A DNA stretch of 64,000 nucleotides from Paenibacillus cellulosilyticus (GTDB lineage: Bacteria > Bacillota > Bacilli > Paenibacillales > Paenibacillaceae), in the NCBI RefSeq assembly GCF_003182255.1, contig NZ_QGTQ01000018.1, positions 1 through 64,000 on the forward strand, read 5' to 3'. The notes below the pieces were generated by a model, which saw only the letters and a program-made list of their open reading frames with translations, searched no databases and had not been told where the DNA came from. The number at the start of each line of letters is the position of its first letter. Positions within the stretch are counted from its first letter, which is position 1. Of the stretch, positions 17,359 to 26,110 are shown in pieces. The position numbers and the translations under genes were made by a program.

Positions 17359-18248
17359 TATTTTTCACCTGCCGCTTTAAACTGAACGATCGACAAGATG
17401 ACGATCATGATTACGATGGAATACGAAACAGTCGCCGCATAACCGAAGTCCGGTGAATATTTGAACGACAAGTTGTAGATGTACTGAGAAATCGACATCG
17501 TTGCGTTGCCTGGTCCGCCCTTCGTAATGTTCACAATTTCATCGAACAGCTGGAGCGTACCAATCGTGGACGTAATGGACGTAAACAGGATGATAGGCTT
17601 GAGCAGCGGAACCGTAATGCTGAAAAATTGTCTAACCGATGAAGCGCCGTCGATCCGTGCTGCTTCGTAGATCGAGTTGTCGATATTTTGAAGCGCGGAG
17701 AGGTAAAAAATCATGTTATAGCCCGTCCAACGCCATGTGATCGCGATAATAATGGTCACCTTCGCCCAGAAGGGATCCGTAATCCATTGAATCGGAGCTG
17801 AAATCAAATGCAGCTTCGTGAGCAGCATGTTGACGAGACCGTCTGCACCAAACAAATATTTGAACACAATCGAATAAGCAACTAGCGATGTAACGCATGG
17901 AAGGAAAATCGCTGTACGGAAGAAACCTTTAAACTTCAACTTGCTGTCGTTAAGTAATACCGAGATGAACATAGCAAGCACGATCATAACCGGCACTTGA
18001 ATAATGAGGTAGATGAAGGTGTTCTTAACTGCCGTCAGAAATGTCTTATCGCTGAAGAGACGCTTATAGTTGTCGAGGCCTGTGAAGTGCAGATTTGCAC
18101 CTTTGCCTGACTTGAAAGACAAGAGCAGCGCTTGAATCATTGGGTAGAAATAAAAGGCTGCAATCATAATGACCGCGATTGCGATGAACCACCAACCAGT
18201 AAGTCGGCCTTTGTTCATGAGCTTAATGCCGGGCTTTGCCGTTTTCAC
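17358..18248 (-). CDS. Sugar ABC transporter permease, MalF/LacF type
   Basis: The 296-residue protein has six membrane helices and the EAA loop SIYEAARIDGASSVRQFFSI. It forms the membrane channel with the downstream MalG-type subunit. The start is a GTG with AAAGGGG upstream; an in-frame ATG ten codons later is an alternative. The stop overlaps the next start by one base. A terminator-like hairpin separates it from the binding-protein gene. Confidence 0.93.
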   Translation of the reverse strand: MKTAKPGIKLMNKGRLTGWWFIAIAVIMIAAFYFYPMIQALLLSFKSGKGANLHFTGLDNYKRLFSDKTFLTAVKNTFIYLIIQVPVMIVLAMFISVLLNDSKLKFKGFFRTAIFLPCVTSLVAYSIVFKYLFGADGLVNMLLTKLHLISAPIQWITDPFWAKVTIIIAITWRWTGYNMIFYLSALQNIDNSIYEAARIDGASSVRQFFSITVPLLKPIILFTSITSTIGTLQLFDEIVNITKGGPGNATMSISQYIYNLSFKYSPDFGYAATVSYSIVIMIVILSIVQFKAAGEK

Positions 18249-18271
18249 GTCAGCCTAACCCCTTTCGTCTG

Positions 18272-18346
18272 AAAATAAAAACCTTGGGCTTGCTGCTCCG
18301 CCTTACCGCCATGAGTCGGCAGGGCGGAGCATGCGTGCGCCCAAGG
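18272..18346 (-). terminator. Intercistronic hairpin/attenuator between binding protein and permeases
   Basis: CCTTGGGC and GCTCCGCC on one side pair with GGGCGGAGC and GCGCCCAAGG on the other. On the minus strand the stem is followed by TTTTTATTTT. It lies 12 bases past the binding-protein stop codon. A partial terminator here would give much more binding protein than permease, a known arrangement in binding-protein-dependent transporters. Confidence 0.75.
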
Positions 18347-18358
18347 TGTCATGCCGTA

Positions 18359-19666
18359 TTACTGGATTTGCGTTTCTGCCTGCGATTGTGCATCAGACAG
18401 CACCTTATCCAGATCTTTACCGTTCAAGTAATTTTGCACTTCTACGGCGAGAAGATCTTCGATCTCGTACGTATGCATGCCGTAGTTAACACGCGGGATT
18501 TGCTCTGTCCATTTTGCGAAATCTGCAGTAATCGTTTGACCGCCAAAGAATTCGTCCGCCGCGCTGTACGCTTCGCCGCTTGCGGCTGCTTTCAATGTGC
18601 CGATTGCGCCGATTTGCTTGTTCAAGTTCTGGTACAGATCCACATTGGAACCGAACGTTTGCTTCAGGAACTCAGCTGCTGCTTCTTTACCGTCGATGTT
18701 AAGCACGTACCACGAGCTGCCGCCAAGGTTCGAAGCATGAACCGAGCTAGGCGTGTTCGGCAGCGTCGGGAATGGTACAACTGCCCACTGGCCGGATTGC
18801 GAAGCTTCCGCTTTGACCGATGCCGTGATCCAGTTACCCGTTGGAACCGATGCAACATCGCCGCTGTTGAATGCGCCAACGAATTGGCTCCAGTCGGACG
18901 TTACTTTTACGATGTCGGATTCCATCAGCTTCTTGTATGTTTCAAGCGCTTGTTTCAGTATTGCGTTATCTTTCAGATCAGGTGTCGTGCCATCCTCTTT
19001 CGTGTACCAAGAACCAGCCGATTGAATCATCATGCGGATCAGGCCCAGATCGTTAGGGTCCTGCGTCAGAAGCGCTTTACCCGTTTTAGCCTTCACTGCT
19101 TTACCGATTTCAATAATTTTGTCCCAGTCAACGTCTTGAAGGTCTTCTACTTTGTAGCCTGCTTGCTCAAGCAGGTCTTTACGAACATACAAGCCTGCTA
19201 CACCGGAGTCGAACGGAACGCCGTATTGTTTGCCGTCCAAGCTCGTTGGTCCGATTTTGTAATCTGCAAAGTCGGAAGCGTTGATTACGCTCGACAGATC
19301 ATAGAACGCATCTGGGTAAGCTTGCAGGAAGCTTTGTGCGCGGTAGTCTTCGATAAGTACGATGTTCGGCAGACCTTTCGTCGTGCCGGAGTTGAGTCCC
19401 GTGTTCAGCTTCTGAACGATGTCTGCTTGCGCGTTTTCCTGAACATCGATTTTCACATTTGCATTCTGAGTTGCGTATACATCCTTCGCCATATTAAGAG
19501 CCGCGACATTGAAATTAGCGTCCCAAGCCCAAGCCGTCAATTCCGTGGTTCCCTGCGAAGCTGTGTCGTTCGTACCTTCAGAAGTCGATGTGTCGTTGTC
19601 TGATTTGCTCGAGCATGCCGTCAGCAGAACGAAGCTGGCAAGCAGCAATACGAGTACTTTTTTCAA
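18359..19666 (-). CDS. Extracellular sugar-binding lipoprotein of an ABC transporter
   Basis: The 435-residue protein begins with a short lipoprotein signal peptide ending in the lipobox LLTAC, followed by a Ser/Thr/Asp-rich linker, then a family-1 solute-binding fold (SBP_bac_1). The second of two in-frame TTG codons is taken as start: GGGG lies 9-10 bases upstream and translation then begins MKKVLVLLL. Its place ahead of two permeases and lacZ suggests beta-galactoside oligosaccharides as ligand; this is inference. Cre-like sites and an extended -10 lie upstream. Confidence 0.92.
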   Translation of the reverse strand: MKKVLVLLLASFVLLTACSSKSDNDTSTSEGTNDTASQGTTELTAWAWDANFNVAALNMAKDVYATQNANVKIDVQENAQADIVQKLNTGLNSGTTKGLPNIVLIEDYRAQSFLQAYPDAFYDLSSVINASDFADYKIGPTSLDGKQYGVPFDSGVAGLYVRKDLLEQAGYKVEDLQDVDWDKIIEIGKAVKAKTGKALLTQDPNDLGLIRMMIQSAGSWYTKEDGTTPDLKDNAILKQALETYKKLMESDIVKVTSDWSQFVGAFNSGDVASVPTGNWITASVKAEASQSGQWAVVPFPTLPNTPSSVHASNLGGSSWYVLNIDGKEAAAEFLKQTFGSNVDLYQNLNKQIGAIGTLKAAASGEAYSAADEFFGGQTITADFAKWTEQIPRVNYGMHTYEIEDLLAVEVQNYLNGKDLDKVLSDAQSQAETQIQ

Positions 19667-19726
19667 GCGTAACAACCCCTTTTCTTCATACGATGCTTAT
19701 GTTTGGTGTACTTATGAAACCTTCAT

Positions 19727-19762
19727 TGAAAGCGTTTGCCGGCTAACAACATCATCATAGCA
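19727..19762 (-). promoter_or_regulatory. Promoter of the sugar operon with overlapping cre-like site
   Basis: On the minus strand an extended -10 (TGCTATGAT, 19754-19762) is followed 13 bases later by GGCAAACGCTTTCA (19727-19740), which is TGAAAGCGTTTGCC on the plus strand and matches the CcpA cre consensus at about 12 of 14 positions. A cre just downstream of the -10 would give catabolite repression of sugar uptake. Confidence 0.55.
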
Positions 19763-19822
19763 TCCTGCGAAAACCGGACGTTAGCAATAAATTTGCCTTC
19801 CGCTTGTCATTCTGTTGTCCAT

Positions 19823-19860
19823 TGTAAAGCGCTTTACTTGGTACTTTGTAAACGTTTTAG
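19823..19860. promoter_or_regulatory. Two further operator-like sites upstream of the sugar operon
   Basis: TGTAAAGCGCTTTACT (19823-19838) is an almost perfect 16-base palindrome, and TGTAAACGTTTTAG (19847-19860) resembles cre. Both belong to the CcpA/LacI-type operator style. The wider palindrome has one base more per half than a canonical cre, so a different LacI-family protein cannot be excluded. Confidence 0.5.
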
Positions 19861-19899
19861 CTTCTGGTACTTTTGTTAGGTCATTTGTAAATAATCAAG

Positions 19900-21666
19900 C
19901 TACAACAGCGGCATTCGAATTCTAACCTTCGTTCCTTCGCCAGGCTTGCTGTCGATCACTACCCCGTACGCATTCCCATACAATAGGACGATACGATCAT
20001 GGACATTGCGGATACCAATGCCGGAGAACAGCTGTCTGCCTCCTTTGGGATTAGGCAGCTTGCCATTATCCGACAGCCCCTCAATACCGGAGCCATTGTC
20101 GACGATTTCGCACAGCAGCGAGCCTGCCTCTGCCGACACGAGCACGTAGATATAACCATCCGGTTTATCATTGAAGGCATGGAAGAACGCATTCTCCATG
20201 AATGGCTGCAGGATCAGCTTAGGAACACGAACATCCAAACAGTCCGGGGCGACAAAATAACTTACTTTGATTCGCTCACCATAACGCATATGGTTGATGA
20301 ACACATAATGCTTCAGGTTCTCGATCTCATCGCTTACCGTAACGGTCTCGCTGACGTTGCCGATCGTATTTTGCAGAAGCGAAATTAACGCATTGATGGT
20401 ATCCGACGCCTTTTCCTTGCTGCCCTGCTGTACTAGTATTTTGATGGAGGCCAGTGTGTTATACAGGAAATGCGGATTTATTTGCATCTGCAAAGCGGCA
20501 AGTTCTGCATTATGCTGCTCCCGCTGCGTTTCCACCAGCCGCTTCACGTAATCGTTCAACTCATCCAGCATGTAGTTATAAGCATAGCCAAGCTCCTTCA
20601 CCTCGAAGCTGCCTTTGACATTGATGTAGTTGTGGAAGTTTTTCTTGGTAACATTGGACATTTGCCTTACGAGCAGCGACAGCGAACGCGTCAGCCTCTT
20701 CGAAATGACGAATACGATTAAGAGCGCAACGAGAACGATCGCAGCACAAATGAGCGCTACCGCCCGTGTATTTACGAGCTGCTCCAGCGCTGTCTCCTTA
20801 TCGACCAAATTGACGACATAAAAATCGTATGTTGGCAAATATTCGGCCAGCAGTACATATTCGCCGCCCATAACTGAGGCATTTTTATACGGAAGACCTT
20901 CCTCTTCGATCTGCTTGGCAAAGCTCAGCAGTCCGACATTCAGCTTACCGATCAGATCGTCGCGATTGCTGGATACGATGACACCTGACCGATTGAGAAT
21001 AACAACATCGTTCCCGTCACTTGTGAAATTCGTATAGAAGCGCTTGAACGCAGTCTCACGTATCGCGATATACAGATCGCCATATAAGGTGCCAGACGTC
21101 CTTTCATACAACGCCTTGGTTGCCACAATGACGGGATTCAACGAATCCGGCGTCCCCCCGCTGAATTGATACATGACCCGTTTGGGCTCTGCATTCGTGT
21201 TGATCGTAATGGGATGCGTACGAAGCTGATTTTTCGGAATCGGCCATACGGTGTTGTCACTTGTATAACTTCTCCCATTCGCACCAATAATGGTCATTCC
21301 GACATCATAAGCATCCAAATTGGCTTGATACTGCTTCATCAGCTGAATGGCCGTGAAGTAAATTCTGTTCGTTTCAATCGTACCACTGTCTCCATCCCCT
21401 TGAGAGAGGAACCCTTTGATCGAACCGCTCTGCAGGACGTTGTTTGCAGCCGTTATGACCGCATAATTGAACGACTCGAAGTTCGTCTTGATTTGCGTAA
21501 TAACCTTCGAGTTCGTAATGCTGAACGTATTCATGAACAAACGCTCGGACATCCGAATCGTCACCCAAGATGTCAGCAGTGTCACCGAAATGATACTTAC
21601 GACCATGATGACGAACATTTTGACGAACAGCCCGTTATATTTTAACCGCTCGAGAATCGCTCGCAT
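19900..21666 (-). CDS. Sensor histidine kinase, YesM-like
   Basis: The 588-residue membrane kinase has a first helix at about residues 15-37, an extracellular dCache-like sensor of about 250 residues, a second helix near 300, HAMP, the His_kinase domain with the phosphoacceptor H399 in QINPHFLYN, and a GHKL ATPase domain (ENAFFHAF, VDNGSGI). YesM-type kinases partner AraC-type response regulators such as the one encoded 4 bases upstream. The location next to a sugar operon suggests that it senses an extracellular sugar, possibly through the binding protein. Confidence 0.93.
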   Translation of the reverse strand: MRAILERLKYNGLFVKMFVIMVVSIISVTLLTSWVTIRMSERLFMNTFSITNSKVITQIKTNFESFNYAVITAANNVLQSGSIKGFLSQGDGDSGTIETNRIYFTAIQLMKQYQANLDAYDVGMTIIGANGRSYTSDNTVWPIPKNQLRTHPITINTNAEPKRVMYQFSGGTPDSLNPVIVATKALYERTSGTLYGDLYIAIRETAFKRFYTNFTSDGNDVVILNRSGVIVSSNRDDLIGKLNVGLLSFAKQIEEEGLPYKNASVMGGEYVLLAEYLPTYDFYVVNLVDKETALEQLVNTRAVALICAAIVLVALLIVFVISKRLTRSLSLLVRQMSNVTKKNFHNYINVKGSFEVKELGYAYNYMLDELNDYVKRLVETQREQHNAELAALQMQINPHFLYNTLASIKILVQQGSKEKASDTINALISLLQNTIGNVSETVTVSDEIENLKHYVFINHMRYGERIKVSYFVAPDCLDVRVPKLILQPFMENAFFHAFNDKPDGYIYVLVSAEAGSLLCEIVDNGSGIEGLSDNGKLPNPKGGRQLFSGIGIRNVHDRIVLLYGNAYGVVIDSKPGEGTKVRIRMPLL

Positions 21667-21670
21667 CCTA

Positions 21671-23233
21671 TTAATCCTTCCACTGCTTCTGCAGCTGTTG
21701 TACTCGGTATTGGCTCGGTGACAGACCGGTCCGTTTCTTGAACACCTTCGTGAAGTAGCTGTGGTCGGAATAGCCGACCATGCAACTAATCTCAGAGATC
21801 GTTGCTTCTCCGTCCCGCAGCAGCTCGATCGCTTTCTCTACCCGGATTTTGTTGAGATACTCGTTGAACCCTTCTGGATTATGCGAGGCAAAGAACGTCG
21901 ACAAGTAGGATGGGTTAAAATGGAACACTTTCGCCACTTCCGTTAGCGTCAGCGATTCGGTGAAATGAGCATGAATGTAGTCCAGCAGCAGCTGCATATT
22001 CGGATTCGTCGTCTGATGCTTTGCAGCGATCAGCTCTTCGGCTTCGCCAATAAATGCGTCAAGCTGCCGGGCGACATCGTCAGCGTACCGGGCTTCTTCA
22101 ATCGATTTGAAATAAGCATACTTATGCTCCTCCAGCGACTTCACATCGACATCCATATTGCCTAGCAGCACAATCATATTGAATATGATGTTGCTCAGAA
22201 ACGATTTGAATTCGAATATATCCATTCGATAGTCGCTGCTCATCGCGGTTACATGCTCACGCAAATAATCGACGGCCTGCCCAAACTGTTTGCGGCGAAG
22301 CTGATCGGCAAAATCATTCAACTGAAACTGACCAACCGACTTCGCTTGAGCCGGAAGGTGGTCCATGGAAAGCAGATGCTGCGCAGGCAAGAAAAATCGA
22401 TAGCCGAGCAGCTTCTGCAGCTCGCTTCGGTAGATTTCGCCTAATCGGTTGAAATCCTCAAATGTACTGCTGAGCATCCATCCTAGCTCGAGTGATGTCG
22501 TGCTGCTGGCCATTGAAGCTGCTAGTTGATCGATTACTGCCCTCGTACGAACTGAAGCGTTCAACAGCAGCATCCAATGCTGATTCTCGGTCACCGTCAT
22601 TCGATATGCGATCGGATGTTCCTTCAGAAGCCGATCAGCCAGCTCTTGCAGCATCGACGCTGTTGCTTCTGGGGGCTGTGCAGCACGTCGCACATCTACT
22701 CCGATCAGCCAATAACGATCATAGGGAAACGCTTCTTGAACCGTACCATCGGACTCGACCGTATCATAGCCGGAGAGCAGCTTGTCCATCTTAGTCTCAA
22801 TGGATGACGCAGCGCACTCACTTGAACGCTCCAATTGCAGCATCGGAATCCGATCAGCTGTCTTCCTTAGAATCGCTAGCAGCTCCTGCGGATCAAGCTT
22901 CGGTTTCAGAATATAATCGGCCACTCCACTCTGAAACGTAGAACGAACGTAATGAAACTCACTGAAGCTGCTCAGCACGATAACTTCAATTTCTGGATGA
23001 CTAGCTTTCAGAATTCGGATCATTTCCTCGCCGTCCATGATCGGCATGACAATATCAGTTAGTACAATATGCGGCTTCGTCTGTTCGATGAGCTCCAGCG
23101 CTTCCTTGCCATTGGATGCCTCACCAACGATCTGAAATCCTTCTTGCTCCCAGTTCAAATAATGCTTGATTCCTTGCCGGATCAATATTTCATCGTCAAC
23201 GATGACGACACGGCATAGATTCGTATCCGTCAT
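21671..23233 (-). CDS. AraC-family response regulator, YesN-like
   Basis: With the start used here the protein has 520 residues. The receiver domain (VVIVDDEILIRQGIKHYL) has the phosphoacceptor D60 in VLTDIVMP. A long middle region of unknown fold follows, then a C-terminal AraC double helix-turn-helix (LTEVAKVFHFNPSYLSTFF and ISEISCMVGYSDHSYFTKVF). The ATG at 23233 has GGGGA 8 bases upstream; an ATG five codons earlier has none. With the kinase it probably activates the sugar transport/lacZ operon downstream. Confidence 0.93.
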   Translation of the reverse strand: MTDTNLCRVVIVDDEILIRQGIKHYLNWEQEGFQIVGEASNGKEALELIEQTKPHIVLTDIVMPIMDGEEMIRILKASHPEIEVIVLSSFSEFHYVRSTFQSGVADYILKPKLDPQELLAILRKTADRIPMLQLERSSECAASSIETKMDKLLSGYDTVESDGTVQEAFPYDRYWLIGVDVRRAAQPPEATASMLQELADRLLKEHPIAYRMTVTENQHWMLLLNASVRTRAVIDQLAASMASSTTSLELGWMLSSTFEDFNRLGEIYRSELQKLLGYRFFLPAQHLLSMDHLPAQAKSVGQFQLNDFADQLRRKQFGQAVDYLREHVTAMSSDYRMDIFEFKSFLSNIIFNMIVLLGNMDVDVKSLEEHKYAYFKSIEEARYADDVARQLDAFIGEAEELIAAKHQTTNPNMQLLLDYIHAHFTESLTLTEVAKVFHFNPSYLSTFFASHNPEGFNEYLNKIRVEKAIELLRDGEATISEISCMVGYSDHSYFTKVFKKRTGLSPSQYRVQQLQKQWKD

Positions 23234-23266
23234 TCTCTGATTCCCCATTCGAAGTTAATTCGTTTT

Positions 23267-23294
23267 ATTATACCCGAATACGTAAGCGCGGCAA
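23267..23294 (-). promoter_or_regulatory. SigA-type promoter of the two-component operon
   Basis: Minus-strand TTGCCG (23289-23294) and a perfect TATAAT (23267-23272) with a 16-base spacer lie 34 bases before the regulator start. Confidence 0.65.
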
Positions 23295-23295
23295 T

Positions 23296-23354
23296 ACAAA
23301 AACGGGTATCCCCCATTGGCATCAAATACGCAATGCCGGAGGTCATACCCGTTT
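23296..23354 (-). terminator. Terminator of the SGNH hydrolase gene
   Basis: AAACGGGTAT and ATACCCGTTT (10 pairs) enclose a second small hairpin built on GGCATTG/CAATGCC. On the minus strand the outer stem ends in TTTTT. It lies 30 bases after the stop codon. Confidence 0.7.
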
Positions 23355-23383
23355 CTAAATGTATATTTATACGCGATTCTATT

Positions 23384-24052
23384 TTACAGCCGTTCGCGAA
23401 GCCACTGCTCGAAGCCAACTGCCGTCAGCCATTGCTCGGCGAGCAGCGTATGACCAGCTGTCGTCGGATGGACACCATCCCACATCCAATAGGAAGCATC
23501 TGCACGCTTACAGGCGTCGTTGAACACCGATTGCAATGGAACAAAGATCGCTCCATACTCCTCTGCGACGGCACGAGCTGTTTGCTGCTTCTCGATCAGT
23601 CTTGGCTCCCAATCCTGCTCCCAGCGCTCTGCCGTCATTCCGGTGCGAAGCGCGAATGGCTCGCATACGACGAGCGTTACAGACGGATCGTTCTCTCTAG
23701 CTTCTTCAAGCAGTCTTCGGAGGGAACGCTCGTAGCGATCAAAGTTAGCATTTCCTTCTCCGATTCCACGAAGAACATCGTTGATGCCAACAAGAATGCT
23801 GATCATACGAGGACGATAGGCAAGCGCCTCCGTCTCCCATCTGGCATACAAATCGACAGCACGATCGCCGCTTACACCGCGATTGATGAAGGTAAGTCCA
23901 TGTTCTGCATAGGCCGCCCCTATGCGGCTTGCAATTAGATACACATAGCCATGGCCATGAATATGGTTCGGATCTTCGCTGCGTCCCCGATTACCGTCTG
24001 TTATAGAATCACCTTGGAATAGGACTGTGCAGCTAGATTGAGTATCGCTCAT
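23384..24052 (-). CDS. SGNH/GDSL-family hydrolase (esterase)
   Basis: The 222-residue protein has all four SGNH blocks: GDSITDGNRGR with the catalytic S16, NRGVSGDRAVDL (Gly), VGINDVLRG (Asn) and the Asp-His pair in WDGVHPTTAGHTLLAE. Such enzymes remove acyl groups from carbohydrates or lipids. There is no signal peptide, so it acts inside the cell, perhaps deacetylating imported oligosaccharides given the adjacent sugar locus. The ribosome binding site GGAGGAG is strong, and the gene has its own terminator. Confidence 0.92.
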   Translation of the reverse strand: MSDTQSSCTVLFQGDSITDGNRGRSEDPNHIHGHGYVYLIASRIGAAYAEHGLTFINRGVSGDRAVDLYARWETEALAYRPRMISILVGINDVLRGIGEGNANFDRYERSLRRLLEEARENDPSVTLVVCEPFALRTGMTAERWEQDWEPRLIEKQQTARAVAEEYGAIFVPLQSVFNDACKRADASYWMWDGVHPTTAGHTLLAEQWLTAVGFEQWLRERL

Positions 24053-24206
24053 ACTGAACTCTCTCCTCCTATGTATAATGGCTGTTGAACGGATTGTCCG
24101 ATCTGGTAAAGCGCGGGACTTCCGAGCCTTCCCTACCTTTATCTATTCTAGCACATTGGCGAGAGGATTCGCGGCTCCTGCGTAGATAAGCATGCAGGAT
24201 GCAAAA

Positions 24207-24246
24207 GAAAAGGCATAAGCCGCTCATAATGAGCCGCTTATGCCTT
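24207..24246 (-). terminator. Terminator of the two small genes
   Basis: Arms at 24210-24225 and 24231-24246 pair at 15 of 16 positions around a 5-base loop. On the minus strand they are followed by TTCTTTT. It lies about 30 bases past the stop of the 76-residue gene. Confidence 0.75.
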
Positions 24247-24274
24247 CTTGTCTTGCAGTAATTCAAGTTCCGTG

Positions 24275-24505
24275 TCAGCTAAACGCGTCCGCCATGTTCG
24301 GCTCGCCGCCTGTCTGACGAATGAGATAAAGCGCGCGATCGAGCACATCGGGATTCACCGTCGCGGAGAGGAAGCTCCCATCGCCAGTAATGCCTTCGGC
24401 ACGAAGAAGCCGAAGCTTCATCGCGGCTTCACGAGCACCCGCTTCATGGCTGTATGAGGCGTGGATGGCGATGCCTTCCGCAGCCTCGGACGAATCGTCC
24501 CTCAT
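24275..24505 (-). CDS. Small hypothetical protein (76 aa), coupled to the YfhD-like gene
   Basis: I do not recognise this protein. It is soluble and mixed in charge, with an acidic N-terminus (MRDDSSEAAEG), the segment HEAGAREAAMKLRLLRAEG and a helical C-terminal half (NPDVLDRALYLIRQTGGEP). Its ATG overlaps the stop of the YfhD-like gene as ATGA, and a terminator follows. This overlap and the absence of a competing frame make it a credible gene. No function is proposed. Confidence 0.6.
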   Translation of the reverse strand: MRDDSSEAAEGIAIHASYSHEAGAREAAMKLRLLRAEGITGDGSFLSATVNPDVLDRALYLIRQTGGEPNMADAFS

Positions 24506-24681
24506 GACTCTTCGCCTAACTCTTGGCCCTTAGCACGCTGATCAGCTGCAGCAGCGCGCTGCTGCGCGACACGATCGGCTTCGTCAGCAAGCTCTTCCGA
24601 GAACTCGACATCCTCATTCTCAGCGATTGGCAAATTGCCGAAGTTCACTTTCTCCAAATCGGATTTTTTCAAGTTAACCAT
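24502..24681 (-). CDS. Small YfhD-like protein (59 aa)
   Basis: On the minus strand an ATG at 24681 with AGGAGG 10 bases upstream opens a 59-residue frame ending in TGA at 24502. The sequence contains DVEFSEELADEADRVAQQRA and a charged C-terminus. This resembles the YfhD family of small Bacillota proteins of unknown role, which share an EFSxELAD-type core. It is very hydrophilic and probably helical. The stop overlaps the next small gene by 4 bases. A tandem pair of 67-base repeats lies directly upstream of its ribosome binding site. Confidence 0.7.
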   Translation of the reverse strand: MVNLKKSDLEKVNFGNLPIAENEDVEFSEELADEADRVAQQRAAAADQRAKGQELGEES

Positions 24682-24701
24682 GCCGGATACGCCTCCTAAA
24701 A

Positions 24702-24835
24702 AGTAATTTGCTTACTTCTTCGACATTACTGCCTGCAAGCAAATTGCTTGCTTCGTAAGCATACGCTTAGTAATTTGCTTACTTCCGCGATCTTACTGCC
24801 TGCAAGCAAATTGCTAGCTTCGTAAGCAAACGCTT
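24702..24835. repeat. Tandem pair of a 67-bp repeat (copies 1 and 2)
   Basis: Unit 1 (24702-24768) and unit 2 (24769-24835) are head-to-tail copies that differ at a handful of positions. Each contains AGTAATTTGCTTACTTC, GCAAGCAAATTGCT (a palindromic core) and GCTTCGTAAGC. The array ends immediately before the ribosome binding site of the YfhD-like gene. A second pair lies upstream of grpE. Confidence 0.9.
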
Positions 24836-24913
24836 AATCGGTCCTGGAACCGATTATAGGATGAGCGGCCGGAACGCAAACTATTCATTCACCGACGGGA
24901 TGATCGCTTCTAA

Positions 24914-26050
24914 CTATTCGCCTCGGAACGCCTTCTTCATCCGTTCGAAGATGGACTCATGATGCTCCTGCTCAGGCTCCTGCGCACCGCCGCTGGACAA
25001 TCCGCCGAACTGGCGGAGCAGTTCCTTCTGTTCGTCCGACAGCTTCGTTGGTGTTACGATCGTCACCTTCACATGCTGATCGCCGCTGCCGCTTCCACGT
25101 AGACGTGGAACGCCTTTGCCCTTGAGGCGGAACGAAGTACCCGTTTGCGTGCCCGCAGGCACCTTCAGCTTCACTTTCTCCGTCAGCGTCGGTACTTCGA
25201 TTTCGTCGCCAAGCGCTGCCTGCGCGAACGTGAGCGGCACCTCGCAGAAAATATCATCGTTAACGCGCTCAAAGAACTCGTGGCGCTTGACGCGGAGAAC
25301 GATATACAGATCACCTGCAGGACCGCCGCGCAGGCCGCCTTCGCCCTCACCAGACAGACGGATTTGTGCGCCGTCATCGACACCCGCCGGGATGCGAACA
25401 TTTATTTTGCGCTGCTTCTTCACTTTGCCCGCGCCATGGCATGTACCGCATTTCTCTTTGATGATTTTGCCTGAGCCTCCGCAGCTGGAGCAGGCTCTGC
25501 GGTTAACCATACGGCCAAACGGCGTATTTTGCACAACCTCTTGCTGGCCCGTGCCTCGGCAAGTGCCACAAGTCTCTGGCTTCGTACCAGCCTTCGCACC
25601 AGATCCATGACACGTATCACAAGATTCCGTACGCGGAATCGTAATTTCCGTTTCTTTACCGAACACGGCTTCTTTAAACTCGATAGTCATCGAATATTGC
25701 AGGTCGTTACCACGCTGTGGTGCGTTCGGATCGCGACGACCGCCGCCGCCTCCACCGAAGAACATGTCGAAAATATCGCCGAAGCCGCCGAAATCGCCAG
25801 CTCCGCCACCCATACCGCCGAACTGGTTCGGGTCGACGTGACCATGTCGGTCATACGTATCACGTTTACCAGCATCGCTAAGAACGTCATACGCTTCCTT
25901 TACTTCTTTGAACTTGGCTTCTGCATCCGACGCCTTGTTCACGTCTGGATGGTATTGACGTGCCATCTTACGGTACGCCTTCTTGATCTCTTCATCATTA
26001 GCGTTCTTCTCAACACCAAGCACTTCATAATAATCGCGCTTATCCGCCAA
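24914..26050 (-). CDS. dnaJ: Chaperone DnaJ (Hsp40)
   Basis: The 378-residue class I J-protein has the J domain with HPD in QYHPDVN, a Gly/Phe-rich stretch ([18 protein letters not shown]), four zinc-binding CxxCxGxG repeats ([32 protein letters not shown]) and the C-terminal substrate-binding part. It delivers substrates to DnaK and stimulates its ATPase. The start is a TTG with GGGGGTG upstream. It is the last gene of the hrcA operon; prmA, its usual downstream neighbour in Bacillus, has moved away. Confidence 0.97.
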   Translation of the reverse strand: MADKRDYYEVLGVEKNANDEEIKKAYRKMARQYHPDVNKASDAEAKFKEVKEAYDVLSDAGKRDTYDRHGHVDPNQFGGMGGGAGDFGGFGDIFDMFFGGGGGGRRDPNAPQRGNDLQYSMTIEFKEAVFGKETEITIPRTESCDTCHGSGAKAGTKPETCGTCRGTGQQEVVQNTPFGRMVNRRACSSCGGSGKIIKEKCGTCHGAGKVKKQRKINVRIPAGVDDGAQIRLSGEGEGGLRGGPAGDLYIVLRVKRHEFFERVNDDIFCEVPLTFAQAALGDEIEVPTLTEKVKLKVPAGTQTGTSFRLKGKGVPRLRGSGSGDQHVKVTIVTPTKLSDEQKELLRQFGGLSSGGAQEPEQEHHESIFERMKKAFRGE

Positions 26051-26110
26051 TTCCTCTCACCCCCACGTTGTTCCCATCTGCGCGCGAGATTGCGGCATAT
26101 AGACACAAGG

